Assembly (NCBI RefSeq): GCF_003460605.1
Contig: NZ_QTVN01000007.1
Coordinates: forward strand, 1 to 64,000
Direction of reading: 5' to 3'
DNA: 64,000 nucleotides
DNA from: Ruminococcus sp. AF31-8BH
Lineage (GTDB): Bacteria > Bacillota > Clostridia > Lachnospirales > Lachnospiraceae
The notes under the pieces: generated by a model
Told to the model about the DNA's origin: nothing
Databases searched by the model: none
Seen by the model: the letters and a program-made list of their open reading frames with translations, nothing else
Shown: positions 16,066 to 24,452 of the stretch, one piece after another
Numbering within the stretch: the first letter of the stretch is position 1
Layout of the letters: every line of letters begins with the position of its first letter
Program-made: the position numbers and the translations under genes

Positions 16066-17094
16066 ATGTTACAGCAGGTAATGACAAATCCAGGAGAAAT
16101 TATTTTTAGAGAGGTTCCGGTTCCGGAGGTAAAAGAAAATCAGGTGTTGGTAAAGATTATGAATATTGGTGTTTGTGGATCAGATATTCATGTTTATCAT
16201 GGAAAACATCCGTTTACAAAATATCCGGTAACACAGGGACATGAGGTTTCCGGTGAGATCACAGAACTTGGAAAAAATGTCACAGAGTTTCAGGTTGGAC
16301 AGAAGGTGACGATAGAGCCGCAGGTATATTGTGGACACTGCTATCCATGCCGTCATGGAAAGTATAATCTTTGTGAGGAATTAAAAGTAATGGGATTTCA
16401 GACGACAGGAACAGCATCTGAGTATTTTGCAGTGGATGCATCGAAAGTAACACCGATTCCAGAAGATATGTCCTATGAAGAAGGAGCTATGATCGAACCT
16501 CTTGCGGTGGCAGTTCATGGTGTAAAACAGATGGGCGATGTGGCTGGTATGAATATTGCAGTCCTTGGCGCAGGACCGATCGGAAATCTCGTGGCACAGG
16601 CAGCAAAAGGAATGGGGGCAGCGAAAGTGATGATCACAGATATCAGTGATCTTAGACTGGCAAAGGCAAAAGAATGTGGAATTGATGTGTGTGTGAATAC
16701 CAAAAATAAAGACTTCGGTGAGGCAATGATCGAAGCATTTGGACCGGATAAGGCGGATGTAATCTACGACTGTGCTGGAAACAATATCACAATGGGGCAG
16801 GCAATCAAGTATGCAAGAAAAGGAAGTACAATCGTATTGGTGGCTGTTTTTGCTGGAATGGCAGAGATAGATCTTGCGGTGGCAAATGACCACGAACTTG
16901 ACATTAAGAGCACGATGATGTACCGCCATGATGATTATATAGATGGAATCAGACTGGTAAATGAGGGCAAAGTTCATTTGAAACCGCTTATCTCAAAGAC
17001 ATTTGCTTTTAAAGATTATCTGAAGGCATACCAGTATATTGATGATAACCGTGAGACAACGATGAAAGTAATTATCAATGTCAGTGAAAAGTAA
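16066..17094 (+). CDS. Zinc-dependent medium-chain polyol dehydrogenase
   Basis: 342 aa, behind AAGGAGG. The catalytic zinc ligands appear in NIGVCGSDIHVYHG and GHEVSGEI, the structural zinc cysteines in CGHCYPCRHGKYNLC, and the NAD(P)-binding glycine motif in VLGAGPIGNLVAQ. This is the sorbitol/threonine/galactitol dehydrogenase branch of the MDR superfamily. With the GPH symporter and fructokinase fragment downstream, oxidation of a hexitol to a ketose is likely; the exact substrate is not determined. It is the first gene after the operon promoter and putative ROK sites. Confidence 0.85.
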   Translation: MLQQVMTNPGEIIFREVPVPEVKENQVLVKIMNIGVCGSDIHVYHGKHPFTKYPVTQGHEVSGEITELGKNVTEFQVGQKVTIEPQVYCGHCYPCRHGKYNLCEELKVMGFQTTGTASEYFAVDASKVTPIPEDMSYEEGAMIEPLAVAVHGVKQMGDVAGMNIAVLGAGPIGNLVAQAAKGMGAAKVMITDISDLRLAKAKECGIDVCVNTKNKDFGEAMIEAFGPDKADVIYDCAGNNITMGQAIKYARKGSTIVLVAVFAGMAEIDLAVANDHELDIKSTMMYRHDDYIDGIRLVNEGKVHLKPLISKTFAFKDYLKAYQYIDDNRETTMKVIINVSEK

Positions 17095-17103
17095 GGAGTT
17101 CAC

Positions 17104-17225
17104 ATGAAAAATATACAGTTATTACAGACGGAATCGAAGAATTGCCATTTGGGGAAAATGGTGTGAAGTTTTTTATGATTAAGGGACCAAATGAGGAAAA
17201 AATAGAGTTCTGTCAGAAACTCTGA
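17104..17225 (+). pseudogene. C-terminal remnant of a VOC/glyoxalase-like gene
   Basis: The frame ending at 17,225 reads VITDGIEELPFGENGVKFF then MIKGPNEEKIEFCQKL, the typical C-terminal end of glyoxalase/VOC proteins. Only about 39 codons remain and there is no in-frame start; the ATG at 17,104 is in another frame that stops at once. The 5' two thirds of the gene have been deleted between the dehydrogenase and the transporter. Confidence 0.5.
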
Positions 17226-17243
17226 TAAAAACAGGAGAGACAT

Positions 17244-18608
17244 ATGGGAAGCGAAAACAAAAATGGAAAAGTACCGCTGATCAGTAAGATCGCATATGGG
17301 TTTGGTGATGTTGGATGTAATTTCAGCTGGATGTTCGTCAGTAATTTTCTGATGATATTTTATACAGACGTGTTCGGAATCAGTATGGCGGCGGTGTCAG
17401 CACTTATGCTTTTTTCAAGATTCTGGGATGCAATCAATGATCCAATCGTCGGGGGACTTACGGATAAAACAAAATCGAGATGGGGACGGTACCGTCCATG
17501 GCTGTTAGTAGCGGCACCAATTACAGCGATTCTTCTTGTCATGACATTCTGGGCAAGACCTGACTGGCCGCAGAATGGAAAGATTATTTATATGGTAATT
17601 ACATACTGTCTGCTGGTTTTGGGGTATACCTGTGTGAATATTCCATATGGAACCTTGTGTGGTGCTATGACACAGGATATTGATGAACGTGCAAAAATAA
17701 ATACATCCCGTTCGGTTGCAGCGATGATTGCAATTGGTGTGTTAAATATTATCACAGTTCCGCTGATCAGCAAATTCGGCAGTCACAGTGCAAAGACAGG
17801 ATATTTGACGGTTGCGGTCATATATGGATGTATTTTTACAGCCTGTCATTTCTTCTGCTTTGCGAAGACGAAAGAGGCAGTGATTACTCCGGAAAAAGAA
17901 AAAATTTCTGTAAAGGTTCAGTTGAAAGCAGTCATGCAGAACAGACCATATCTTCTTGCATTGGTAGGACAGATATTATTTGGATTTACATTATATGGTA
18001 GAAACGCAGATATTCTGTATTATTTTACATATGTGGAAGGGAATGCCTCCTACTACACAACTTATTCGATGTGCATCATTATTCCTTCTATCATAGGGGC
18101 AGCCTGTTTTCAACCAGTATTCCGCAAGCTGAATAACAAAGGAAGAACAGCCTCTCTCTTTGCTTTATTTACAGGAATTTCCATGCTGACTATGTTTTTC
18201 TTTAATGCCAAAGAATCACCAGCCATTTTTTATGCTTTATCTGGTCTGACACAGTTTTTCTTCTCTGGATTTAATACAGCAATCTATGCAATTATTCCAG
18301 ACTGCGTGGAATATGGGGAGTGGAAAACCGGACTTAGAAATGACGGTTTTCAGTATGCATTTATTTCACTTGGAAATAAAATCGGAATGGCAGTTGGAAC
18401 AGCACTTTTAGCAGGATTACTTGGAAAATATGGTTATATTGCAAATCAGACACAAAATACAACTGTACTTTCAATTATGAAACATGCGTTTACGACGATT
18501 CCAGGTGCACTTTGGATTGTGACTGCGGTTGTATTGTTTTTCTACCGGTTAAATAAAAAACGTTACAACGAGATTGTGGAGGAACTGAAAAATGGAAGAA
18601 AAAGTTGA
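17244..18608 (+). CDS. GPH-family sugar:cation symporter
   Basis: 454-aa membrane protein with about 12 segments. It has the family motif around FSRFWDAINDPIVGGLTDKT and SRWGRYRPWLL and the second-half PDCVEYGEWKTG typical of glycoside-pentoside-hexuronide:cation symporters (MelB/XynB type). Behind ACAGGAGAG. The stop overlaps the fructokinase start, so the two were co-translated. It should import the substrate oxidised by the upstream dehydrogenase. Confidence 0.87.
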   Translation: MGSENKNGKVPLISKIAYGFGDVGCNFSWMFVSNFLMIFYTDVFGISMAAVSALMLFSRFWDAINDPIVGGLTDKTKSRWGRYRPWLLVAAPITAILLVMTFWARPDWPQNGKIIYMVITYCLLVLGYTCVNIPYGTLCGAMTQDIDERAKINTSRSVAAMIAIGVLNIITVPLISKFGSHSAKTGYLTVAVIYGCIFTACHFFCFAKTKEAVITPEKEKISVKVQLKAVMQNRPYLLALVGQILFGFTLYGRNADILYYFTYVEGNASYYTTYSMCIIIPSIIGAACFQPVFRKLNNKGRTASLFALFTGISMLTMFFFNAKESPAIFYALSGLTQFFFSGFNTAIYAIIPDCVEYGEWKTGLRNDGFQYAFISLGNKIGMAVGTALLAGLLGKYGYIANQTQNTTVLSIMKHAFTTIPGALWIVTAVVLFFYRLNKKRYNEIVEELKNGRKS

Positions 18609-18837
18609 TATCGTGGCATTGGGAGAATTGCTGATCGATTTTACGGAAGCAGGACACAGTCAGGATGGGAGAAAATTGTTCGAACAGAATCCCGGCGGTG
18701 CTCCGGCAAATCTTCTAACCGTTGCAAGCCACTTTGGGTATCATACATCTTTTATTGAAAAAGTTGGAAACGATATGCATGGTAAATTTTTAAAGAAGAC
18801 ATTGCAAAAGGAAGGAATCAGTGCCAATATCTTTTGA
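18592..18837 (+). pseudogene. Fructokinase (PfkB family) truncated after about 80 residues
   Basis: Starts inside the symporter 3' end and encodes a clear PfkB/ScrK N-terminus: ALGELLIDFTEAG, NPGGAPANLLTVASHFG, KVGNDMHGKFLKKTLQKEGI. Normal members are about 320 aa. The frame ends within three codons of the point where the sequence becomes the decayed STAND gene (about 18,832), so the kinase was cut by arrival of module copy 2 or by deletion at its left edge. The substrate/ATP-binding C-terminal part, including the DTxGAGD motif, is missing and is not found elsewhere in the window. Confidence 0.8.
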
Positions 18838-18838
18838 T

Positions 18839-19940
18839 TTTAAAAGACATTTCAATTCCTGAAGTAGTGCTTTCATGCCTTTCTGATAATCATATTTTTG
18901 CATATATGGAAAAGAATTTTCCAGAAAAAGCAGATATTTTGGCATGTCATCCTTTTGAATCAATTCTATGATATTTCCTATTATCTGAAACTGCTTCTTG
19001 TAATAATCAACCTCAATTCCATGCATTAAACATATTTGCTGTAAAGAATCCAGTAATGTGTGGCAGCTACTTACAGATGGCTTTGTCTCTGAAAGGGCAA
19101 TTTCCTGAATCATCGGATGCAGGGAAATAGTGTGGCGAGTATTAGTCTGGATAAAGCCAGTTTCTATCAGATTATTGATTTCATTCAAATTTGATAGATG
19201 CATCCATTTTGCAAAAATTCTTGCTTTACTACTTTGACCGTCTTTAATAATCCGAATGTCGTCTTCACTTTCTAACGCTGTTTTTTCTTCCTGTAATTTT
19301 CTTAATAATTGAGCTGGTGATAGACTGGTGCAGATCTCCGGTGTATTCAATATAAAGGATGTTGGTATAATATTTTTTATGCTTTCTGGCATATGCTTTA
19401 GCCAATTCACTTTTTCCAATGCCTGGTATGCCATAAAGAAATACTTTGGAATTGTTTTCCAGACATTCATGAAGATTTTCTATTTCGGATTTTCTGCCAA
19501 CAAAATGCCGGCAGGGTTTTGGGACTTCACTGTCAGCAATATAGCCAAGAACAACAGGAGACAAGGAGTCTCCGGCAAGAAGCTTTTGATTCTTTGTATC
19601 ACGCTTGATAAAGGTACGTTCCATTCCAAAGCAGATATACATCAGATAAAGCCTTATCCGGGTCAAACATCATAGGTAGAATCATATGTTCCAGAGTATC
19701 TGAAAGTTTTAGCTGAGAACTTTTGGCAGAATAGTAGTTGATAAGTTTGGGACTGACTTTTGCCTGTCCGCTCATCCAACGGCATACAAGTCCATTATCA
19801 AAAGAAAAATCTGCACCTTCCGGACTGGAAAGAAAGTCATCAAATACTTCATATAAAAATTCAGACTGATTCAACTGATTGTTTTCCCGCACGTAGCTTC
19901 GTAAAATTGTCATAATAGAACTAAAATCACATCGATCCAA
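18839..19940 (-). pseudogene. Decayed second copy of the STAND/NB-ARC gene
   Basis: Read on the minus strand, three fragments match the intact gene at 4651-6963 in order. The N-terminus (MDRCDFSSIM...FDNGLVCRWMSGQA) is followed by a deletion of about 40 codons, then CFGMERTFIKRDTKNQKLL through Walker A GIPGIGKSELAKAYARKHKK. A large deletion then removes Walker B and the sensor, and a further one of about 35 codons lies between DGQSSKA and RIFAKW. The gene ends at KCLLKSKDIGTD, where the fructokinase sequence begins; the whole TPR region is lost. It is certainly inactive. Confidence 0.85.
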
Positions 19941-19999
19941 TGGGCATTTCCTCCTTTCCGTAAAATATAACTGGTGAATAAGTTTTCTTGAATAAAGAT

Positions 20000-20028
20000 A
20001 TCATACCATGAACATACATTCGATTCAA
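20000..20028 (-). promoter_or_regulatory. Promoter of the decayed STAND copy with LexA-like box
   Basis: Minus strand -35 TTGAAT (20,023-20,028), -10 TATGAT (20,000-20,005), 17-bp spacer holding CGAATGTATGTTCA. Same architecture as at 7002-7030. Confidence 0.5.
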
Positions 20029-20146
20029 GAAAATGAAATATGTTTTATTAGTGTTTTTCTCAATTTGGAGTCAATTTCGATTCAATGCTGTTTGAGGGTA
20101 TGTTCTGTAAAATAAGCTCAGGTCAAAACAATGACGGGAGGAGCTT

Positions 20147-20281
20147 ATGCAACAGAATATTAAATTTGAGCGGTGCATTGATTTTCTGGTACGGATGATC
20201 GATAAGTACGGCGATGAAGTCCTCCGTGAGTTGGAGGAAGAAAAACAGGATAAAGAAGAAAAAGAAGCGGCAGTTTCCTGA
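20147..20281 (+). CDS. 44-aa conserved small protein, copy 2
   Basis: 44 residues, MQQNIKFERCIDFLVRMI then DKYGDEVL, differing from copy 1 at only a few positions (E6K, A24D and tail changes). Same GGGAGGAG ribosome site and same terminator. Its preservation beside a ruined STAND gene argues for a role independent of that protein, or for recent decay. Family unknown. Confidence 0.68.
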   Translation: MQQNIKFERCIDFLVRMIDKYGDEVLRELEEEKQDKEEKEAAVS

Positions 20282-20314
20282 AATACAAAATGTAAATCAG
20301 ACTGTCGCTTTTTT
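20265..20314 (+). terminator. Terminator of the 44-aa gene, copy 2
   Basis: Same AAGCGGCAGT / ACTGTCGCTT stem and T run as in copy 1. It also faces the 3' end of the toxin gene on the other strand. Confidence 0.6.
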
Positions 20315-20320
20315 GTGAAA

Positions 20321-20818
20321 TTATTCGGCTGCGTTATCTTTTACTTCTGCAAGCATAATCTGCTCAAGTCGGTCAATATCTGGAAATACCACTTTTTTTC
20401 CTCTGGAATGAAGTTGACGAATTTTTTTCATACGTGTTGTTACTTCCTTGTGAATGGAATGCTTAACAGGAACCGGATTATTATTTCGAGTATGTATATG
20501 GTCAAGATAATAATCTCTGATTGGAAACATATTCTGGAGAAGAAAAGCAGCTTCTTTTCCATCAAATTCACCTAAAACAATCGTTAGGCACTTTCCGTAT
20601 TTAGTCACCTGTTTATCGTGTATTGCTTTAAACTTTTCTACACGAGAACTGAGTGGAACCATCCATAACAGAGAAGTTTTATTGTCACGCAGACAGTAAA
20701 AAGTAGGACGGTATGTACCACCTTCTTTGTTCTGCATTAAGTTGGAATCACGTACTTTTTCAAAGTATTCATCTTTAATATGGTAAACGTATCCTTCTTG
20801 GTATATCATGTTCATCAT
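20321..20818 (-). CDS. Type III toxin, CptN/ToxN-like endoribonuclease
   Basis: 165 aa, the usual size for this group. Landmarks of type III toxins are visible: YHIKDEYFEKV near the N-terminus, GTYRPTFYCLRDNKTSLLWMVPLSSRVEKF, a conserved IVLGEFDGKEAAFLLQNMFPI block, and an arginine/lysine-rich C-terminus. Known relatives (CptN, TenpN, ToxN/AbiQ) are RNases held inactive by a repeat RNA encoded just upstream and often abort phage infection. Exactly such a repeat RNA precedes this gene. Start uncertain among three close ATGs (20,818, 20,815, 20,809); no clear ribosome site is visible because the attenuator hairpin occupies that position. Confidence 0.8.
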   Translation of the reverse strand: MMNMIYQEGYVYHIKDEYFEKVRDSNLMQNKEGGTYRPTFYCLRDNKTSLLWMVPLSSRVEKFKAIHDKQVTKYGKCLTIVLGEFDGKEAAFLLQNMFPIRDYYLDHIHTRNNNPVPVKHSIHKEVTTRMKKIRQLHSRGKKVVFPDIDRLEQIMLAEVKDNAAE

Positions 20819-20821
20819 CTA

Positions 20822-20972
20822 TAAAATAAGCCCTGCCATGCGGCAGGACCGAAATTTTCGAGCCGGACATTTATTAGACGCTTCCGGTGAGCGAACAATA
20901 TTTTCGAGCCGATCACTTATAAGCCGCCAACGGTGGGCGAACAATATTTTCGATGACAGAAATCCTGTCTCT
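20822..20972 (-). ncRNA. Type III antitoxin RNA (CptI-like repeat RNA)
   Basis: Minus-strand transcript from a near-perfect promoter, containing tandem 46-nt repeats and ending at a hairpin (CCTGCC GCAT GGCAGG, 20,832-20,847) followed by a U-rich stretch just before the toxin ATG. Promoter, repeats, attenuator, toxin is the standard order of type III toxin-antitoxin loci, in which the hairpin limits read-through and sets the RNA:toxin ratio. Each repeat would be cut by the toxin and folded into a pseudoknot that binds it. The number of full repeats (two plus a partial) is like CptIN systems of gut Clostridia. Confidence 0.78.
20849..20952 (-). repeat. 46-nt tandem antitoxin repeats
   Basis: Minus-strand units begin CGAAAATATTGTTCGC at 20,952 and 20,906 and CGAAAATTTCGG at 20,860, an exact 46-base period. 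Units 1 and 2 are complete and end in CGGCT; unit 3 is cut short by the attenuator. The middle of the unit varies while the A-rich start and the CGGCT end are kept. Confidence 0.85.
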
Positions 20973-20978
20973 ATCATT

Positions 20979-21007
20979 ATTATATGGTTGTAACGAAAAT
21001 ATGTCAA
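20979..21007 (-). promoter_or_regulatory. Consensus promoter of the antitoxin RNA
   Basis: Minus strand: TTGACA (21,002-21,007), 17-bp spacer, TATAAT (20,979-20,984). A perfect match to the sigma-A consensus, as expected for an abundant antitoxin RNA. Confidence 0.85.
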
Positions 21008-21026
21008 TAAAAAATAAAAAGAAGTA

Positions 21027-21055
21027 TTGAAAATAGTTGGAACAAGTACTAAAAT
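21027..21055 (+). promoter_or_regulatory. Promoter of recombinase copy 2
   Basis: TTGAAA (21,027-21,032), 17 bp, TAAAAT (21,050-21,055), in a block of about 50 bases shared with 9256-9310. It diverges from the antitoxin RNA promoter with the -35 boxes only about 20 bp apart. Confidence 0.65.
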
Positions 21056-21096
21056 AAAGTTGGGACAAAAAACGGAGCTATATTGCGAGGAAGATT

Positions 21097-22791
21097 ATGA
21101 AGAATAAGAAGATTAAATGCGATATATATACCAGAGTGTCTACAACCATGCAGGTAGATGGCTATAGTCTGGATGTTCAGAATGAAAAACTCAAAAGATA
21201 TGCGGAATTTCAGAACATGGAAATCGTAAATGAGTATTCCGATGAAGATAAGTCTGGAAAAAGCGTAGAGGGCAGACCGGAATTTCAGAGAATGTTGGAT
21301 AATATTGAGAATGGAACAGATGAGGTACAGTTTGTACTGGTGTTCAAGCTTTCCAGATTCGGTCGTAATGCGGCAGATGTATTAAACTCTTTGCAGAGGA
21401 TGCAGGATTTTGGAGTGAATCTGATCTGTGTAGAAGATGGAATTGACAGCTCAAAAGATAGTGGAAAGCTGATGATTTCTGTTCTATCTGCGGTGGCAGA
21501 GATTGAACGAGAAAATATTCTTGTTCAGACAAGGGAAGGACGTAAGCAGAAAGCCAGAGAAGGGAAATGGAACGGTGGATTTGCCCCATATGGTTATGAA
21601 TTGGTAAATGGAGAATTGGAGATTGCAGAGGACGAAGCAGAAATTATTCGCCTGATTTATGACAAATTTATTCATACCAATATGGGAATCGCTGCGATTG
21701 CTGCATGGCTGAACCAGCATGGATATAAAAAGAAAAAACGACAGAATAATACACTGGACGCATTTGCCACTTCCTTTATAAAAGGTGTTCTGGATAATCC
21801 GGTATACTGTGGAAAACTGGCTTATGGACGAAGGAAGAACGAGAAAGTTTCTGGAACAAGAAATGAATATCGCATTGTAAAACAGGAAAATTATATGCTG
21901 CATGATGGCATCCATGAAGGGATTATTTCAGAAACAGACTGGGAGCTGGCTCATCAAAAACGAGAAAAAACAGGTGTGAAATATGAAAAGACACATAGTC
22001 TCGATCATGAGCATATTTTATCTGGAATATTGAGATGCCCGTTATGTGGAAGCGGTATGTATGGAAACGTGAATCGAAAGAAAAAGAAAGACGGAACTTT
22101 ATATAAGGATTATTTCTATTATGCCTGCAAACATCGTCGCCTGGTAGATGGTCATAAATGTGGATATCGTAAACAATGGAGTGAGGAGAAGATTAACAAT
22201 GCAGTAGAAGAAGTTATTCGGAAGCTGGTGAAGAATCCAAAGTTTGAGGAAGCAATACTGAATAAAATCGGTTCAAGAATAGATACAGAAGAAATAGAAA
22301 AAGAGATTGAAGGATTGGAAAAGCAGCACAGGCAGTTGACCGGAGCAAAGGCAAGACTTGGACAGCAGATGGACAGTCTGGATATCATGGATAAATTTTA
22401 TGAGAAGAAATATCAGGATATGGAGACAAGGTTATACCGTTTGTATGATGAGATTGAAGGCGTGGAGAACAGTATAGAAGAAGTCAAGAACCGCCTGCTG
22501 AATATCCGGCAACAGAAAATATCAGAAGAAAACGTCTATCAATTCCTTTTATATTTTGATAAACTATATGATAAGTTCACCGACCTGGAGAAGAAAGAAT
22601 TTCTTAACAGTTTTGTAGAACAGGTGGACATTTATGAGCAGGAGCAGCCAGATGGCAGATTCCTGAAGCACATAAAGTTCCGTTTCCCGGTGTATTTTGG
22701 AGACAGGGAGACACAGGAACTTTGTTGGGACAACGAAAGCACCGTGGAGACATGTTGCCTTTTGACAAACGAAAACCAGATGCCAAGGTAA
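21097..22791 (+). CDS. Large serine recombinase, copy 2 (C-terminus frameshifted)
   Basis: 564 aa, behind GAGGAAG. Catalytic serine in YTRVSTT, zinc ribbon and coiled coil are as in copy 1, with only scattered differences. Compared with copy 1 one base is missing at about 22,747, so the frame ends with NENQMPR at 22,791. In the alternative frame the sequence runs on through KRKPDAKVKIGIDMDDYYRI to a stop at 22,848-22,850, evidently the original end. Catalytic and DNA-binding parts are intact, so activity may remain. It follows the CptIN cassette of module copy 2. Confidence 0.88.
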   Translation: MKNKKIKCDIYTRVSTTMQVDGYSLDVQNEKLKRYAEFQNMEIVNEYSDEDKSGKSVEGRPEFQRMLDNIENGTDEVQFVLVFKLSRFGRNAADVLNSLQRMQDFGVNLICVEDGIDSSKDSGKLMISVLSAVAEIERENILVQTREGRKQKAREGKWNGGFAPYGYELVNGELEIAEDEAEIIRLIYDKFIHTNMGIAAIAAWLNQHGYKKKKRQNNTLDAFATSFIKGVLDNPVYCGKLAYGRRKNEKVSGTRNEYRIVKQENYMLHDGIHEGIISETDWELAHQKREKTGVKYEKTHSLDHEHILSGILRCPLCGSGMYGNVNRKKKKDGTLYKDYFYYACKHRRLVDGHKCGYRKQWSEEKINNAVEEVIRKLVKNPKFEEAILNKIGSRIDTEEIEKEIEGLEKQHRQLTGAKARLGQQMDSLDIMDKFYEKKYQDMETRLYRLYDEIEGVENSIEEVKNRLLNIRQQKISEENVYQFLLYFDKLYDKFTDLEKKEFLNSFVEQVDIYEQEQPDGRFLKHIKFRFPVYFGDRETQELCWDNESTVETCCLLTNENQMPR

Positions 22792-22892
22792 AAATAGGCA
22801 TTGATATGGATGATTATTACCGTATCAGGGAGAATGCTGAAAGCAAATAAACCTTTACAAAACCGAATAATACACTGAATTAAAGCAGGATA

Positions 22893-22938
22893 GAAGCTGT
22901 TGATGCGTTAGAAGATAACGTGTCAGCGGCTTTTTCTT
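22893..22938 (+). terminator. Terminator after recombinase copy 2
   Basis: Same AAGCTGTTGATGCGTTA / TAACGTGTCAGCGGCTT hairpin as after copy 1. Similarity between the two modules ends about 40 bases later, at GGGAGT (22,970-22,975). Confidence 0.75.
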
Positions 22939-23054
22939 TTTATCTGAAAATCTATTAGTCAAATCTGAAGGGAGTATGCAGCAAGTGATACAGGAGAACT
23001 CTTGGAGTGAGTTTTCCAAAATTATCACAAAATGTTTCCTGCTTATTTCTCCTG

Positions 23055-23504
23055 TCATATAATGTTTTGCAAATTATTTTGCATGGATGTTCGCTGATAA
23101 TAGGTATTTATGATATCATGTAAAGTAATCGTATTCATTTTTCCTTCAGCAGTTTTTTGGATTTCATCATAGAATCCCTGCAAAGACAACTGAATATTAA
23201 TGCCAATGCCGCAATCAGGGTTGGTATGAGTATCTAAATGAAGCAGAGGTTTCTTGCCCTCAACTGCTTTATAAATATCCAGCAATGTAATCTGGTCTGC
23301 TGGCTTTGAAAGAGAAGGACGGGCATGTCCGGCTACACTGGTCATAAGTCCGGCTTTTTTTAGTTTTAACATAAGCTGGCGCACAAAGCCGGGATTTGTA
23401 TGGACACTTTCTGCAATTGAGGCACTGGAGAGAGATTTTTCCTGGTTGATAGCAATCAGAACCATCACATGGACAGTATCACTTAATTTCGTTGAATATT
23501 TCAT
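23055..23504 (-). CDS. Rrf2-family transcriptional regulator
   Basis: 149 aa from the ATG at 23,504, which follows AAGGAGTTTC. The N-terminal winged helix (MKYSTKLSDTVHVMVLIAIN, SSASIAESVHTNPGFVRQLM, LKKAGLMTSVAGHARPSL) is typical of Rrf2. Only one cysteine is found in the usual sensor loop (NPDCGIGINIQ), so an IscR/NsrR-type iron-sulfur cluster is not evident. It is divergent from the DUF3786 gene and may control it. Confidence 0.82.
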   Translation of the reverse strand: MKYSTKLSDTVHVMVLIAINQEKSLSSASIAESVHTNPGFVRQLMLKLKKAGLMTSVAGHARPSLSKPADQITLLDIYKAVEGKKPLLHLDTHTNPDCGIGINIQLSLQGFYDEIQKTAEGKMNTITLHDIINTYYQRTSMQNNLQNII

Positions 23505-23649
23505 GATAAGAAACTCCTTGTAGTATAATATAATGATTTTGCTTTCACATTTTTGAGACAAAATATTTCTGGCTTGTTAAAAACATCTCAAGTTCTCAAC
23601 AGTTCTTTTCAATGTGTTGGGAACTTGTACATATTTTTTATTTTGATGA

Positions 23650-23677
23650 TTGTAAATAATATAATTACAACTATAAT
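23650..23677 (+). promoter_or_regulatory. Promoter overlapped by a palindromic operator (DUF3786 gene)
   Basis: TTGTAA (23,650-23,655), N9, TTACAA (23,665-23,670) is a perfect palindrome that contains the -35 and spacer; -10 TATAAT follows at 23,672-23,677, 16 bp from TTGTAA. The same design precedes cooC at 25,111. Confidence 0.6.
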
Positions 23678-23825
23678 AAAATTTAAAGGAAAAGTCAACA
23701 CAGGAATGAAACTTACGGAGGATTGTATCATATGCTGATCGTAAACATATTTATGAAACCACCAAAATCCTTGCATAAACATTGATTATTATATGATGCG
23801 ATGAAATATTTACAAAGGAGAGCTT

Positions 23826-24452
23826 ATGGAATACAAAAATCAAACAGAAAATCGTGCATTTCAGGAAATGTTGCAGGCAGCAGTAAAACGGCTGCAAAAT
23901 CGTTCCGGAGAGGATCTTGCTGCAAAAAGTGGAGCTGTTTTTCATAGCAGCCGAAATGTGCTTGAAGTACTGAGTTTTTATGAAACGATTGAAATTCAAC
24001 TCCCTGAGTTTCGTATTAACTCAAATATGGATGAATGGCATTATCTGACATTGCTGCATTATCTGGATATGGCCGATGGAACAGAAGGTTCACAGAAGCT
24101 CATTACTTTTGGTAACCTGAAAGATGGATTGATTCGAGGAACCAAGTTTGACCGGACTGCAGAGCAGAAACTGGAAAAGCTTTTGCAGGATAAAGATCCT
24201 GAGAAAATTCAGAAAGCATGTAAAAACCTGGGTGCAGAATTCACAGAGACAAAGGCGGATCTGTGTGCTGTTTTTCCAGTTCTGCCAAGATATCCGGTAA
24301 CTTTAAAGATATGGTTTGCGGATGAAGAATTTCCTGCATCGGGAAAACTATTTCTTCAAGATCATGCCGATCATTATCTGAGTGTAGAAGATGCAGTAAC
24401 AGTCGGAGAAATTTTGCTACAAAAATTATCGGAAGCATTTTCTTCCCTCTGA
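23826..24452 (+). CDS. DUF3786 family protein
   Basis: 208 aa, behind AAAGGAGAG. The sequence (LHYLDMADGTEGSQKLITFG, GTKFDRTAEQKLEKLL, LCAVFPVLPRYPVTLKIWFA, HYLSVEDAVTVGEILLQKL) matches DUF3786 proteins, which occur in anaerobes near corrinoid or nickel enzyme genes; function unknown. No signal peptide or membrane segment. Its 3' end overlaps the convergent TetR gene by 79 bases. It shares its promoter/operator design with the cooC operon, suggesting joint regulation. Confidence 0.72.
   Translation: MEYKNQTENRAFQEMLQAAVKRLQNRSGEDLAAKSGAVFHSSRNVLEVLSFYETIEIQLPEFRINSNMDEWHYLTLLHYLDMADGTEGSQKLITFGNLKDGLIRGTKFDRTAEQKLEKLLQDKDPEKIQKACKNLGAEFTETKADLCAVFPVLPRYPVTLKIWFADEEFPASGKLFLQDHADHYLSVEDAVTVGEILLQKLSEAFSSL

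Noticed and set aside
7147..20281. Exact 13,000-base offset between the two 44-aa genes
   Set aside because: Cargo lengths differ on both sides, so the round number is coincidence and not evidence of an assembly repeat.
20849..20952. Possible CRISPR repeats
   Set aside because: Only two full units, no spacers of constant size between identical repeats, no cas genes; position fits a type III antitoxin.
20819..21007. Short frames across the antitoxin repeats on both strands
   Set aside because: The 46-nt repeat, promoter and attenuator explain the region as RNA; the frames do not follow repeat boundaries.
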